Below are positions 55,636-63,519 of a stretch of DNA of 64,000 nt, piece by piece. Positions within the stretch are counted from its first letter, which is position 1. Every line of letters starts with the position of its first letter. The notes beneath the pieces were generated by a model. It saw only the letters and a program-made list of their open reading frames with translations. It was not told where the DNA came from and did no database searches. The position numbers and the translations under genes are program-made. Origin of the DNA: Tessaracoccus oleiagri (GTDB lineage: Bacteria > Actinomycetota > Actinomycetes > Propionibacteriales > Propionibacteriaceae); NCBI RefSeq assembly GCF_900103275.1, contig NZ_FNGP01000002.1:124001-188000 (forward strand), written 5' to 3'.

Positions 55636-57465
55636 TCAGTCTTCCTTCGGGTAGAACCCGTCGACGATGTCCTGGTACTGCTGCGACACCACCGAGCGGC
55701 GGATCTTCATGTTGGCGGTCGTGCCGCCGCTCTCGACCGTGAGCTCGTGGTCGAGGATCGCGAACTTCTTGACCGTCTCCCAGCGCTCGAGGCGGGCGTT
55801 CACCCGTTCCATCTGCCGCTCGACGGAGTCGTGGATCTCCGGGCGCTGCGTCAGCTCGGCGTAGCTCAGGTGCCCGAGGTTGCGCTTCTCGGCCCACTTC
55901 TGGAGGAGGGCCGGGTCCATGACCACCAGCGCCGAGACGTACTTCTGGCCGTCGCCCACCGCGATCGCCTGCGACACGTAGGGGATGTTCGCGGTGATGG
56001 CGGCCTCGACCTTCTGCGGCGAGACGTACTTGCCGCCCGACGTCTTGAAGAGGTCCTTCTTGCGGTCGGTGATGCGCACCTTGCCGTCGGCGTCGATCTC
56101 GGCGATGTCGCCGGTGTGGTACCAGCCGTCGTCGGTGAGGACCTCCGCCGTGCGCTCGAGCAGCTTGTGGTATCCCTCGAAGATCGACGGGCCGCGCAGC
56201 AGCAGCTCGCCGTCCTCGGCGATCTTCGTCTCGAGCCCCGGCACGGGCAGGCCGACGGTGCCGAACGTGGGGCTCGACGGCTCGTCGACGGTGGCGATGG
56301 CGGAGGACTCGGTGGAGCCGTAGCCCTCGACGACGATGATGCCGGCGTTGTGGAACCACGCCTGGACCTGCGGGTTGAGCTTGGCCGACCCGGAGATCAT
56401 GAACTTGATGTTGCCGCCGAGCTTGTCGCGCAGCTTGGCGAACACCAGCTTGTCGGCGATGGCGTGCTTGAGCTTCAGCGGCCCGGTGAGGGCGCCCTTG
56501 CGGCGCGCCTCCGCCGCGTCGCGGCCGACGGCGAACGCCCAGTGGGAAATCTTGCCCTTGAGCCCGCTGCCCGTGAGGACCGCAGCCCGGACCTTCTCGA
56601 AGACTCGTGGCGCGCCGCACATCACGGTGGGCTTGACCTCGCCCAGGCCCGCGACGATGCGGTCGATCCGGCCGTCGACGGCGGCGTGGTAGTTGTACGA
56701 CAGCTGCGCCGCCAGGAGCGCCTTGCCGAACACGTGGCTGAGCGGCAGCCAGAGGTACATGACCTCGTTGGGGCCGAGGAGGTTGCGGGCCTTGATGGCC
56801 TCGGCCTCGTAGACCCAGCAGCGGTGCGGGAGTCGCACGCCCTTGGGGCGGCCGGTGGTGCCGGAGGTGTAGATGAGCGTGGAGAGGTGGTCGAGCGTCG
56901 TGGCGGCGATGGCCTCGTCTACGACCTCCGGGTGCTCCTCCAGGTGGGCGCGGCCGATCTCGCGGAGCTGCTCGTAGCTGACGACGCGGTCGTCCAGGGC
57001 GACGCCGGTCGGGTCGATGACCACGATGGTGTGGACCTGCTCGCGCAGCCCCTCGTAGCCGACGACCTTGTCGACCTGGGTCTTGTCCTCGGCGATGAAG
57101 ACGACCGAGTCGGAGTCCGAGACGATGTAGTCCACCTCGTCGGCACCGGTGTTCGGGTAGACGGTGGTGGTGGCGCCGCCGGCGCAGGCGATCGCGAAGT
57201 CGAGGAAGATCCACTCGACGCGGGTGGACGAGCAGATGGACACCCGCTCCTCCTGCTTCAGCCCGCGACGCAGCAGTCCGGCGGCGAGGTCGTCGACGAC
57301 CTCCCGGGTCTCCTGCCAGCTGTAGGTGCGCCAGGTGTTCGGCCCCTCGGGCGCGCGGTCCGGCTCGCTGTACGCGGTGTCGTTCGGCGTGTCCTGGACG
57401 CGCTTGCGGAAGTAGGCTCCGAAACTCGTCGGGGCGTTGGCTAGCATGTCTACCGGCGAAGTCAC
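55636..57465 (-). CDS. Long-chain acyl-CoA synthetase (AMP-forming, FadD15-like)
   Basis: A 609-residue adenylating enzyme that activates fatty acids to acyl-CoA. The P-loop YTSGTTGRPKG is at residues 199-209, EGYGSTESSA is the A5 motif, GWYHTGDIAEID is A7, and RKKDLFKTSGGKYVSPQKVE contains the catalytic Lys region A8/A10. The length is usual. The GTG at 57465 follows AAGGGAG. Divergent from a MarR gene, with palindromic elements in the gap, and coupled to the thioesterase downstream. Confidence 0.93.
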   Translation of the reverse strand: MTSPVDMLANAPTSFGAYFRKRVQDTPNDTAYSEPDRAPEGPNTWRTYSWQETREVVDDLAAGLLRRGLKQEERVSICSSTRVEWIFLDFAIACAGGATTTVYPNTGADEVDYIVSDSDSVVFIAEDKTQVDKVVGYEGLREQVHTIVVIDPTGVALDDRVVSYEQLREIGRAHLEEHPEVVDEAIAATTLDHLSTLIYTSGTTGRPKGVRLPHRCWVYEAEAIKARNLLGPNEVMYLWLPLSHVFGKALLAAQLSYNYHAAVDGRIDRIVAGLGEVKPTVMCGAPRVFEKVRAAVLTGSGLKGKISHWAFAVGRDAAEARRKGALTGPLKLKHAIADKLVFAKLRDKLGGNIKFMISGSAKLNPQVQAWFHNAGIIVVEGYGSTESSAIATVDEPSSPTFGTVGLPVPGLETKIAEDGELLLRGPSIFEGYHKLLERTAEVLTDDGWYHTGDIAEIDADGKVRITDRKKDLFKTSGGKYVSPQKVEAAITANIPYVSQAIAVGDGQKYVSALVVMDPALLQKWAEKRNLGHLSYAELTQRPEIHDSVERQMERVNARLERWETVKKFAILDHELTVESGGTTANMKIRRSVVSQQYQDIVDGFYPKED

Positions 57466-57480
57466 GAGGGCTCCCTTCGA

Positions 57481-57492
57481 TCAAATTGTTGA
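57481..57492. promoter_or_regulatory. Candidate MarR operator near the acyl-CoA ligase gene
   Basis: TCAA-ATTG-TTGA is an inverted repeat 15 bp upstream of the acyl-CoA synthetase GTG, within the divergent gap shared with the marR-like gene. Confidence 0.4.
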
Positions 57493-57537
57493 AGGACAGC
57501 CTACCGCGATCAGCCCCGTTGCCCGCGGATGATTAAG

Positions 57538-57555
57538 TCAACCCGATGTAGTTGA
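57538..57555. promoter_or_regulatory. Second candidate MarR operator
   Basis: The inverted repeat TCAAC-N8-GTTGA overlaps the -35 region of the MarR gene. It shares the TCAA/TTGA half-sites with the element at 57481. Confidence 0.45.
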
Positions 57556-57577
57556 ATGCTAAATCATATTGTATAAT
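57555..57577 (+). promoter_or_regulatory. Promoter of the leaderless MarR gene
   Basis: A perfect -10 TATAAT at 57572-57577 ends 8 nt before the ATG at 57586, so transcription should begin at or next to the start codon. The -35 is less clear and overlaps the GTTGA half-site just upstream. Confidence 0.6.
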
Positions 57578-57585
57578 CTTGTGGC

Positions 57586-58059
57586 ATGACGGAACCACGC
57601 CTGGGCTGGCTCGACGCCGACCAACAACGGATCTGGCGGAGCTACCTGCTCGCCAAGACCCGCATCGATGACTACCTCGATGCGGCGCTGGCCGCGTACG
57701 GCCTGAGCCTCGACGAGTACGAGCTGCTGGTCCGCCTCTCCGAGGCCGAGGACCACACCCTTCGCATGGGTGAGCTGGCCTCCAGCGTACGCCACTCGCG
57801 CTCCCGTCTCACCCACACCGTCGCGCGCATGGAGAAGCAGGGTCTGGTCCGCCGCGAGGCGTGCTCCTCCGACGGCCGCGGCGTGCAGGCCGTCCTGACC
57901 GACGAGGGCTACGAACTCCTCAAGCGCGCGGCCCCCTCCCACGTCGACTCCGTGCGCGAGGTGTTCGTCGACGCCATCGGCCCCGACGACTACAAATCGC
58001 TCGGCCGCGCCATGCAGGCCGTGCTGAGCTACGCGGACGAGGCCGCCGAGGCCAAATAG
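57586..58059 (+). CDS. MarR-family transcriptional regulator
   Basis: A 157-residue winged-helix regulator: SLDEYELLVRLSEAEDHTLRMGELA, recognition helix HSRSRLTHTVARMEKQGLV, and wing RREACSSDGRGVQAVLT. The likely effector is a fatty acid or acyl-CoA, judged from the divergent acyl-CoA ligase and thioesterase genes. It has no ribosome-binding site and a TATAAT just upstream, so it is leaderless. It is 11 bp upstream of the FAD/Fe-S dehydrogenase gene and may control it too. Confidence 0.92.
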   Translation: MTEPRLGWLDADQQRIWRSYLLAKTRIDDYLDAALAAYGLSLDEYELLVRLSEAEDHTLRMGELASSVRHSRSRLTHTVARMEKQGLVRREACSSDGRGVQAVLTDEGYELLKRAAPSHVDSVREVFVDAIGPDDYKSLGRAMQAVLSYADEAAEAK

Positions 58060-58070
58060 GGCTTGCTTTA

Positions 58071-60824
58071 ATGGGGGGCGTGATCTCCGTCGACTCCTCC
58101 ACCCTCACCCGAGCGCTCTACACCTCCGACGGCTCCCTGTACCGGGTCGAGCCCACCGGAGTCGCGTTCCCCAAGGACCGCGAGGAGCTCATCGACGCCG
58201 TGCGTTGGGCCCTTGAGCAGCAGATCCCGATCACCGCCCGCGGCGCGGGCACCTCCTGCGCCGGCAACGCCGTCGGCGCGGGCCTGGTGATCGACGTCTC
58301 CCGGCACCTCAACAAGATCCACTCCATCGACCCCGAGACCCGGACCGCCGTCATCGACCCCGGGGTCATCCAGGAGCAACTGCAGCAGGCCGCGAGGCCG
58401 TACGGCCTCCGGCTCGGCCCGGACCCGTCGACGTCCACGCGGTGCACGGTCGGCGGCATGATCGGCAACAACGCCTGCGGCCCCCGCGCGCTGGGCTACG
58501 GGCGGATGGCCGACAACGTCGTCGAACTCGAGATCATCGACGGCCACGGCAACCTCCGCGTCCTCGGCCGCGACGACTTCCCCGAGCTGCGCTCGCTCGT
58601 CGCCTCCAACCTCGGCACGATCCGGACCGAGTTCGGCCGCTTCACCCGGCAGGTCTCCGGCTACTCCCTCGAGCACCTGCTGCCCGAGAAGAAGTTCGAC
58701 GTGGCCAAGTTCTTCGCAGGCACCGAGGGCACGCTCGGCATCATCACCCGCGCCACGGTCCGGCTCGTGGCCGACGCGCCCCACCGGCTGATGGTGGCGC
58801 TCGGCTACCCCACCATGGCCGACGCCGGCGACGACATCGCCAACCTCCTCCAGTTCCGGCCCACCGCCTGCGAGGGCCTCGGGCGGCGCATCGTCGACGT
58901 GGTCAACGCCAAGAAGGGCCCCGACTCCGTGGGGGGCCTGCCGAAGGGCGACGGGTGGATGTTCATCGAACTGGTCGGCGACGACCCGGCCGAGGTCCAC
59001 GAGCGCGCCGGGCTGCTGCTGGCTGCGGCGAACGCGGTGGACGGCTGGATCGTCGAGGATCCCGCGGCCGCGGCGAAGCTCTGGCAGATCCGCGCCGACG
59101 GCGCCGGGCTCGCCGGCGTGTCGCTGGCGAAGCCGGCCTACCCGGGCTGGGAGGACTCGGCCGTCCCGCCGAAGCACCTCGGCGCCTACCTGCGCGACTT
59201 CGAGGCGCTGCTCGACCAGCACGGACTGGAGGGCCTCCCCTACGGCCACTTCGGCGACGGGTGCGTCCACTGCCGGATTGACTTCCCCCTCGACGACCCC
59301 GACGGCCCCCAGCGGTACCGGGCCTTCGTCGAGGACGCGGCTAGGCTCGTCGCCTCGTACGGCGGCTCCATGAGCGGCGAGCACGGCGACGGGCGCGCCC
59401 GGTCGGCGCTGCTCCGCCACATGTACTCCGACGAGGCGCTGAAGCTGTTCGGCCAGGTGAAGGAGCTCTTCGACCCCAAGAACTTGCTCAACCCGGGCAT
59501 CCTCGTCGACCCCGTCCCCGTCGAGGCCGACGCCCGCTTCGTCGCCGCCTCGAAGTCCCCGCTCAACATCTCCGACCCCGAGTTCGTCGCGGCCGTCCAC
59601 CAGTGCCAGGGCGTGGGCAAGTGCATCGCCGACAACACCGGCACCGGCGGCGTGATGTGCCCCAGCTACCAGGCCACCCGCTACGAGAAGGACTCCACCC
59701 GCGGTCGCGCACGTGTGCTGCAGGAGATGGTGAACGGCTCGCTGGTGAGCAAGGGCTGGCGCTCCCCCGAGGTGCACCAGGCGCTCGACCTCTGCCTCTC
59801 CTGCAAGGGCTGCGCCCGCGACTGCCCCACCGGGGTCGACATGGCCGCCTACAAGGCGCGCGTGATCCACGAGACGTACAAGGGCCGGCTCCGGCCCCGC
59901 AGCCACTACGCCCTCGGCTGGCTCCCACGCTGGGGCCGGCTCATCACGAAGGTCCCCGGCCTCGCGGGCGCGGTGAACGCCGTCGGCGCGTCACCGGTCC
60001 TGGGCAACGCACTGAAGTTCGGCGCCGGCGTCGACGGGCGACGGCAGATCCCGCGGTTCGCCAAGCGTTCCGCCAAGTCGCAGCTGGCGGCGCTCGTCGC
60101 CCGGCACGACAACCGGCCCAGGACCAAGGGCCGGGTCCTGCTGTGGGTGGACTCCTTCAGCGACTGCTTCGAGTCCAACACGTTCGCCGCGATGGTCCAC
60201 GTCATGCTCGAGCTCGGCTACGAGCCCGAGGTGCTCAGCAACAACGCCTGCTGCGGGCTCACCTGGATCTCCACCGGCCAGCTCGACGGCGCCCGCCGCC
60301 AGCTGTCGGCCGCCGCGTCGGTGCTGGCCCCGTACGTCGCCGACGGCGTGCCGATCGTCGGGCTGGAGCCGAGCTGCACCGCGGTCTGGCGCAGCGACGC
60401 CCCCGAGCTGCTGCCGGACGACGCCAACGTCGCCGCACTCAACGGCACGGTGCTCACGCTCGCCGAGTTCCTGTCGCGTGACGCGGACTTCACGCCCCCG
60501 GACCTGAGCGGCCACACCATCGTCGCGCAGCCCCACTGCCACCACACGTCGGTGATCGGCTGGCAGGCGGACCGGGCGCTGCTGGAGCGCACCGGGGCGA
60601 CGCTCGTCGCGGTGGGCGGCTGCTGCGGGCTGGCGGGCAACTTCGGCGTCGAGCGCGGCCACCACGAGGTGAGCGTGAAGGTGTTCGAGCACGATCTCGG
60701 CCCGGCGGTGGAGGCGCACCCGGATGCGATCGTGCTGGCCGACGGGTTCTCGTGCCAGACGCAGCTGCGGTCGCTCGCGGACCGGGACTCGATGTCGCTC
60801 GCGGAGCTATTGGCCACTCACTGA
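58071..60824 (+). CDS. FAD-linked oxidase with Fe-S/CCG domains (D-lactate dehydrogenase, quinone-type)
   Basis: A 917-residue fusion. The N-terminal FAD_binding_4 domain has TARGAGTSCAGNAVG and GGMIGNNACGPRALGYG. The FAD-oxidase C domain ends in the HGDGRARS and DPKNLLNPG motifs. A ferredoxin-like part has CLSCKGCARDCPTGVD, and the CCG-type C-terminus has NNACCGLTW and GGCCGLAGNFG. Homologues oxidise D-lactate or D-2-hydroxy acids and pass electrons to quinone. The ATG at 58071 or GTG at 58080 are both possible, with TTTAAT just upstream. Confidence 0.9.
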   Translation: MGGVISVDSSTLTRALYTSDGSLYRVEPTGVAFPKDREELIDAVRWALEQQIPITARGAGTSCAGNAVGAGLVIDVSRHLNKIHSIDPETRTAVIDPGVIQEQLQQAARPYGLRLGPDPSTSTRCTVGGMIGNNACGPRALGYGRMADNVVELEIIDGHGNLRVLGRDDFPELRSLVASNLGTIRTEFGRFTRQVSGYSLEHLLPEKKFDVAKFFAGTEGTLGIITRATVRLVADAPHRLMVALGYPTMADAGDDIANLLQFRPTACEGLGRRIVDVVNAKKGPDSVGGLPKGDGWMFIELVGDDPAEVHERAGLLLAAANAVDGWIVEDPAAAAKLWQIRADGAGLAGVSLAKPAYPGWEDSAVPPKHLGAYLRDFEALLDQHGLEGLPYGHFGDGCVHCRIDFPLDDPDGPQRYRAFVEDAARLVASYGGSMSGEHGDGRARSALLRHMYSDEALKLFGQVKELFDPKNLLNPGILVDPVPVEADARFVAASKSPLNISDPEFVAAVHQCQGVGKCIADNTGTGGVMCPSYQATRYEKDSTRGRARVLQEMVNGSLVSKGWRSPEVHQALDLCLSCKGCARDCPTGVDMAAYKARVIHETYKGRLRPRSHYALGWLPRWGRLITKVPGLAGAVNAVGASPVLGNALKFGAGVDGRRQIPRFAKRSAKSQLAALVARHDNRPRTKGRVLLWVDSFSDCFESNTFAAMVHVMLELGYEPEVLSNNACCGLTWISTGQLDGARRQLSAAASVLAPYVADGVPIVGLEPSCTAVWRSDAPELLPDDANVAALNGTVLTLAEFLSRDADFTPPDLSGHTIVAQPHCHHTSVIGWQADRALLERTGATLVAVGGCCGLAGNFGVERGHHEVSVKVFEHDLGPAVEAHPDAIVLADGFSCQTQLRSLADRDSMSLAELLATH

Positions 60825-60834
60825 TCATTTTGGG

Positions 60835-60863
60835 TGCAACCTGACTCCAACGCCGAGACGTAG
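60835..60863 (+). promoter_or_regulatory. ECF-type promoter upstream of the sigma factor gene
   Basis: TGCAACC (60835-60841) and CGTAG (60859-60863) are spaced by 17 nt, resembling the AAC-containing -35 and CGT-containing -10 of ECF promoters. It suggests autoregulation. Confidence 0.45.
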
Positions 60864-60897
60864 TGAGGGTGTAACAACCCCGAGCCAGGAGGCCCAG

Positions 60898-61389
60898 ATG
60901 GACGCGAACGAGTTCGACGCGTTTTATCGAGCGTCATTCAACAAACTCGTCGGTCAGATCTACGCGATGTGCGGGAACCTGGCCGAGGCTCAGGAGGCCG
61001 TCCAGGAGGCGTTCATCCGCGCCTGGGACCACCGTCGGAAACTCGACAAGGATCTCGGCCCCGAAGCCTGGGTGAGGACGACGGCCTACCGCCTGGCCGT
61101 CAGCAACTGGAGGAAGTCCAGCAGGGCGCGACGTCAACCCGATCGCGCGCTGGAGTCCCGTGGGTCCGTCGAACCGGGCCCCGACCGCATCCTCATCGAC
61201 GAAGCCCTTGCGAAGCTGCCCGAACAGCAGCGCCGCGTGATCATCCTGCACCACCTGTGCGACATGTCCGTCGAGGACGTCGCCGCCGAGATCGGTGCAC
61301 CCAGCGGGACCGTGAAGGCCCGCCTCGCCAGGGGGCGCGAGCAGCTCGCCCGTCTACTGCACTCTGAGAAGGAGTTCCGTCATGCCTGA
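60898..61389 (+). CDS. ECF-family RNA polymerase sigma factor (SigE-like)
   Basis: A 163-residue sigma-70-family protein with region 2 (DAFYRASFNKLVGQIYAMCGN, AQEAVQEAFIRAWDHR) and region 4 (LPEQQRRVIILHHLCDMSVEDVAAEIGAPSGTVKARLARGREQL). The ATG at 60898 follows AGGAGGCCCAG. The last 8 bp overlap the start of a membrane protein gene that is probably its partner or anti-sigma factor. Confidence 0.92.
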   Translation: MDANEFDAFYRASFNKLVGQIYAMCGNLAEAQEAVQEAFIRAWDHRRKLDKDLGPEAWVRTTAYRLAVSNWRKSSRARRQPDRALESRGSVEPGPDRILIDEALAKLPEQQRRVIILHHLCDMSVEDVAAEIGAPSGTVKARLARGREQLARLLHSEKEFRHA

Positions 61390-62254
61390 TCGCATCCCCG
61401 AGCTGGACCAGTTCCTCACCCGAGCCAAGGAGGCTCCCATGCTGCCCCCCAGTGAAGTCCGCCGCCGCGGCTCCCGGCGCCGCGCCGTGCGCCACACGGG
61501 CATCACCGCCGGCGCGCTGGCGCTCACCCTCGTGGCCGGCTTCGGCGTCTGGCAGTCCCCCATCGTCCAGGCCCTGCGCGACAGCACCGCCGTCCCGCTC
61601 CCGGCCGACCCGACCCAGAGCCCGACGGAGTCCCCGTCGCCCACGCAGGTGCCGGTGACGGTCGTGCCGCCGACGTTCGACAACCTGCCGGTCGGCGAGC
61701 AGGTCATGGGCGGGCCGCTGCCCGTCGAGATCCGCGAGGAGTACGAGGGCGTCGGCCAGGCCGCGAAGAGCTTCTGCGACCCGGGCGACTACGGGATGCC
61801 CACGTCGATCCTCACCCGTGAGTACGGCGTCCAGGGCTACCCCACCAGCGTCAGCGCCGTGGTGCTCGGCTACGACTCCGACGAGGCGGCCGCCGAGGCC
61901 TTCGACATCCTGCACACCGCGGGCGTCGAGTGCGCAACCGTCTACGAGTCGAAGGACTACACCAACGTCCGCGTCGAGGTCGCCAGCGAGGCGGTCCCGG
62001 TGGATGCCTCCGCCGTGGACGCCACCGAGGTCCGCACCGGCTACATCACCGCAGTGGGCAACCCGCCCGAGACCCCGGAGACCGGGCTCTGGACCGAGGT
62101 GTTCATCCTGCAGGCCGACGAGCGGGTGCTCTACGTCACCAACGCCTTCGAGGGCCAGGACAACAACTGCATCGTCGAGGCCGGCGACCCCGACATGGGC
62201 CAGTGCACCCTGGCGGCCAACGCCCAGGCGATGCTGGAGCAGCTCGTGCAGTGA
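61382..62254 (+). CDS. Single-pass membrane protein, putative anti-sigma factor or ECF partner
   Basis: A 290-residue protein with a 39-residue cytoplasmic N-terminus, one transmembrane helix (residues 40-57, GITAGALALTLVAGFGVW), a Pro/Thr/Ser-rich linker, and an extracytoplasmic domain with three Cys (FCDPGDY, VECATV, NNCIVE, and a further QCTL). It begins within the sigma gene (ATGCCTGA). This position is typical of anti-sigma factors, but the N-terminus is too short for a zinc-type anti-sigma domain and has no HxxxCxxC. A sensor role is inferred only from context. Confidence 0.75.
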   Translation: MPDRIPELDQFLTRAKEAPMLPPSEVRRRGSRRRAVRHTGITAGALALTLVAGFGVWQSPIVQALRDSTAVPLPADPTQSPTESPSPTQVPVTVVPPTFDNLPVGEQVMGGPLPVEIREEYEGVGQAAKSFCDPGDYGMPTSILTREYGVQGYPTSVSAVVLGYDSDEAAAEAFDILHTAGVECATVYESKDYTNVRVEVASEAVPVDASAVDATEVRTGYITAVGNPPETPETGLWTEVFILQADERVLYVTNAFEGQDNNCIVEAGDPDMGQCTLAANAQAMLEQLVQ

Positions 62255-62270
62255 GCAGCGACCGACGATC

Positions 62271-62304
62271 AGAGGGAGGGACACCGAGTGGTATCCCTCC
62301 CTCT
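62271..62304 (+). terminator. Terminator hairpin after the ECF operon
   Basis: A 15-bp stem with one C/A mismatch (arm AGAGGGAGGGACACC) and a 4-nt loop lies 16 bp past the stop codon. The sequence is nearly the same as the hairpin at 63471. Confidence 0.75.
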
Positions 62305-62333
62305 CTCGTCGGTGGGACACAGCGGATGAGCGA

Positions 62334-62372
62334 ACTAGCTAGACAGGCAGACTAGTGTGCGATACCTTCTAG
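62334..62372. promoter_or_regulatory. CTAG-rich control region of the PadR gene
   Basis: Four CTAG motifs occur at 62335, 62339, 62352 and 62369, including the inverted repeat ACTAG-N12-CTAGT. TACCTT at 62363-62368 lies 6 nt before the PadR ATG and fits a leaderless -10. It is likely the autoregulatory operator. Confidence 0.45.
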
Positions 62373-62374
62373 TC

Positions 62375-62725
62375 ATGGCACCAAACATCTGGCCGGCCGA
62401 CTGGCAGCGGGGGATCCTCGATCTCTGCGTCATGCGCCTGTTGTCCGACGGACCCACCTACGGGTACGAACTCGCTTCCCGCCTCACGGACGCAGGGTTG
62501 GGCGAGGTCAAGGGCGGGACCCTGTACCCGCTCCTGAAGCGTCTCGAGTCCGCCGAGGAAGTGGACATCGAGTGGCGGCCCGGGGAATCCGGCCCCGGGC
62601 GCAAGTTCTACAAACTCAACGAGCGCGGCCATGCCAGGCTCCGGGAACTCTCGGAGGCATGGGAGCGCTTCTCCTCGACCATCACCCGCATCGTCAACGC
62701 CGAACAGCAAAGGACACCAGCATGA
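62375..62725 (+). CDS. PadR-family transcriptional regulator
   Basis: A 116-residue winged-helix regulator with the PadR hallmark GILDLCVMRLLSDGPTYGYELASRL and GGTLYPLLKRLE followed by GPGRKFYKLNERG. The ATG at 62375 has no ribosome-binding site and looks leaderless; an in-frame GTG at 62357 is less likely. It overlaps the membrane protein gene by ATGA. PadR/HAAS-membrane pairs are common in Gram-positive bacteria. Confidence 0.92.
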   Translation: MAPNIWPADWQRGILDLCVMRLLSDGPTYGYELASRLTDAGLGEVKGGTLYPLLKRLESAEEVDIEWRPGESGPGRKFYKLNERGHARLRELSEAWERFSSTITRIVNAEQQRTPA

Positions 62726-63462
62726 ACAAGTCTCCCTCGAAGTACGAGCTGGAGCTCAGACTGGCTCCCTCCGTGGAGCCGGAATGGAGCGAGGAATTCA
62801 TCATCGAGGCACGTCTGCTCGACGTGCCGGGCGCCGAGATCGGGGAGGCCTTGGCGGAGATCGACTCCCACGTCCGGGAGTCCGGGGAGACCGCCCGGTC
62901 GGCGTTCGGCGACCCCCGCGCATACGCCGCCGGGCTGGCCGAGACCTCGGCCGCGCCGTCGCGCAGCGCGGTCTGGAGCGTGCTCCCCGCGGCGGCGCAG
63001 ACCATCGGGATGATGGCCGCACTCAACGCGCTCCCGGACGCACTCGTCGGCGCACCGTTCGAGATCACGGTGGGCATGCTCGTCTCCGTCACGTTGCTCG
63101 GCCTGGTGTTCAGCCTCATGGTGTGGCGCTCGACCCCGATGCTCCGCCTCATCCTGGATCGTCCGGTCCTCGCGATCCTGCTCAGCGGCGCCCTGCTGGC
63201 GTCGGTGGTCGCTGCCATGTTCATCCCGGGCACCGTCACGTCGATCTGGGCCTGGTCCGTGGTGGGGATCGGCGTGACGCTGCTGCTGGCCGCCACGGTG
63301 GTGGGGCTCTCACGCGACCTGAAGCGCACCGACGACGATCCGATCCGCGCGCCGCTCGCGTCCCCGGAGAAGCACGGCTGGTCGTGGCTGTCGTGGGCCA
63401 ACCACCTGTTGATCCCGGTGTTCACCGTCGTCATCGCGGTGGTCATCGTCGCCACGATCTGA
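62722..63462 (+). CDS. Membrane protein with HAAS/permease-prefix-like N-terminus
   Basis: A 246-residue protein. The first 80 residues are an acidic helical domain (SEEFIIEARLLDVPGAEIGEALAEIDSHV then FGDPRAYAAGLAE) of the HAAS/DUF1700 type found in proteins controlled by PadR. Five to six hydrophobic segments follow, from about residue 95 to 245. Its start overlaps the PadR stop. The function is unknown. Confidence 0.8.
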   Translation: MNKSPSKYELELRLAPSVEPEWSEEFIIEARLLDVPGAEIGEALAEIDSHVRESGETARSAFGDPRAYAAGLAETSAAPSRSAVWSVLPAAAQTIGMMAALNALPDALVGAPFEITVGMLVSVTLLGLVFSLMVWRSTPMLRLILDRPVLAILLSGALLASVVAAMFIPGTVTSIWAWSVVGIGVTLLLAATVVGLSRDLKRTDDDPIRAPLASPEKHGWSWLSWANHLLIPVFTVVIAVVIVATI

Positions 63463-63470
63463 GGACATGC

Positions 63471-63509
63471 GAAGAGGGAGGGACACCCTGGTGGTGTCCC
63501 TCCCTCTTC
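63471..63509. terminator. Bidirectional terminator hairpin
   Basis: A perfect 17-bp stem (arm GAAGAGGGAGGGACACC) with loop CTGGT lies between convergent genes, 9 bp past the membrane protein stop and 11 bp from the ettA stop. Confidence 0.85.
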
Positions 63510-63519
63510 TCGCTCTGCG

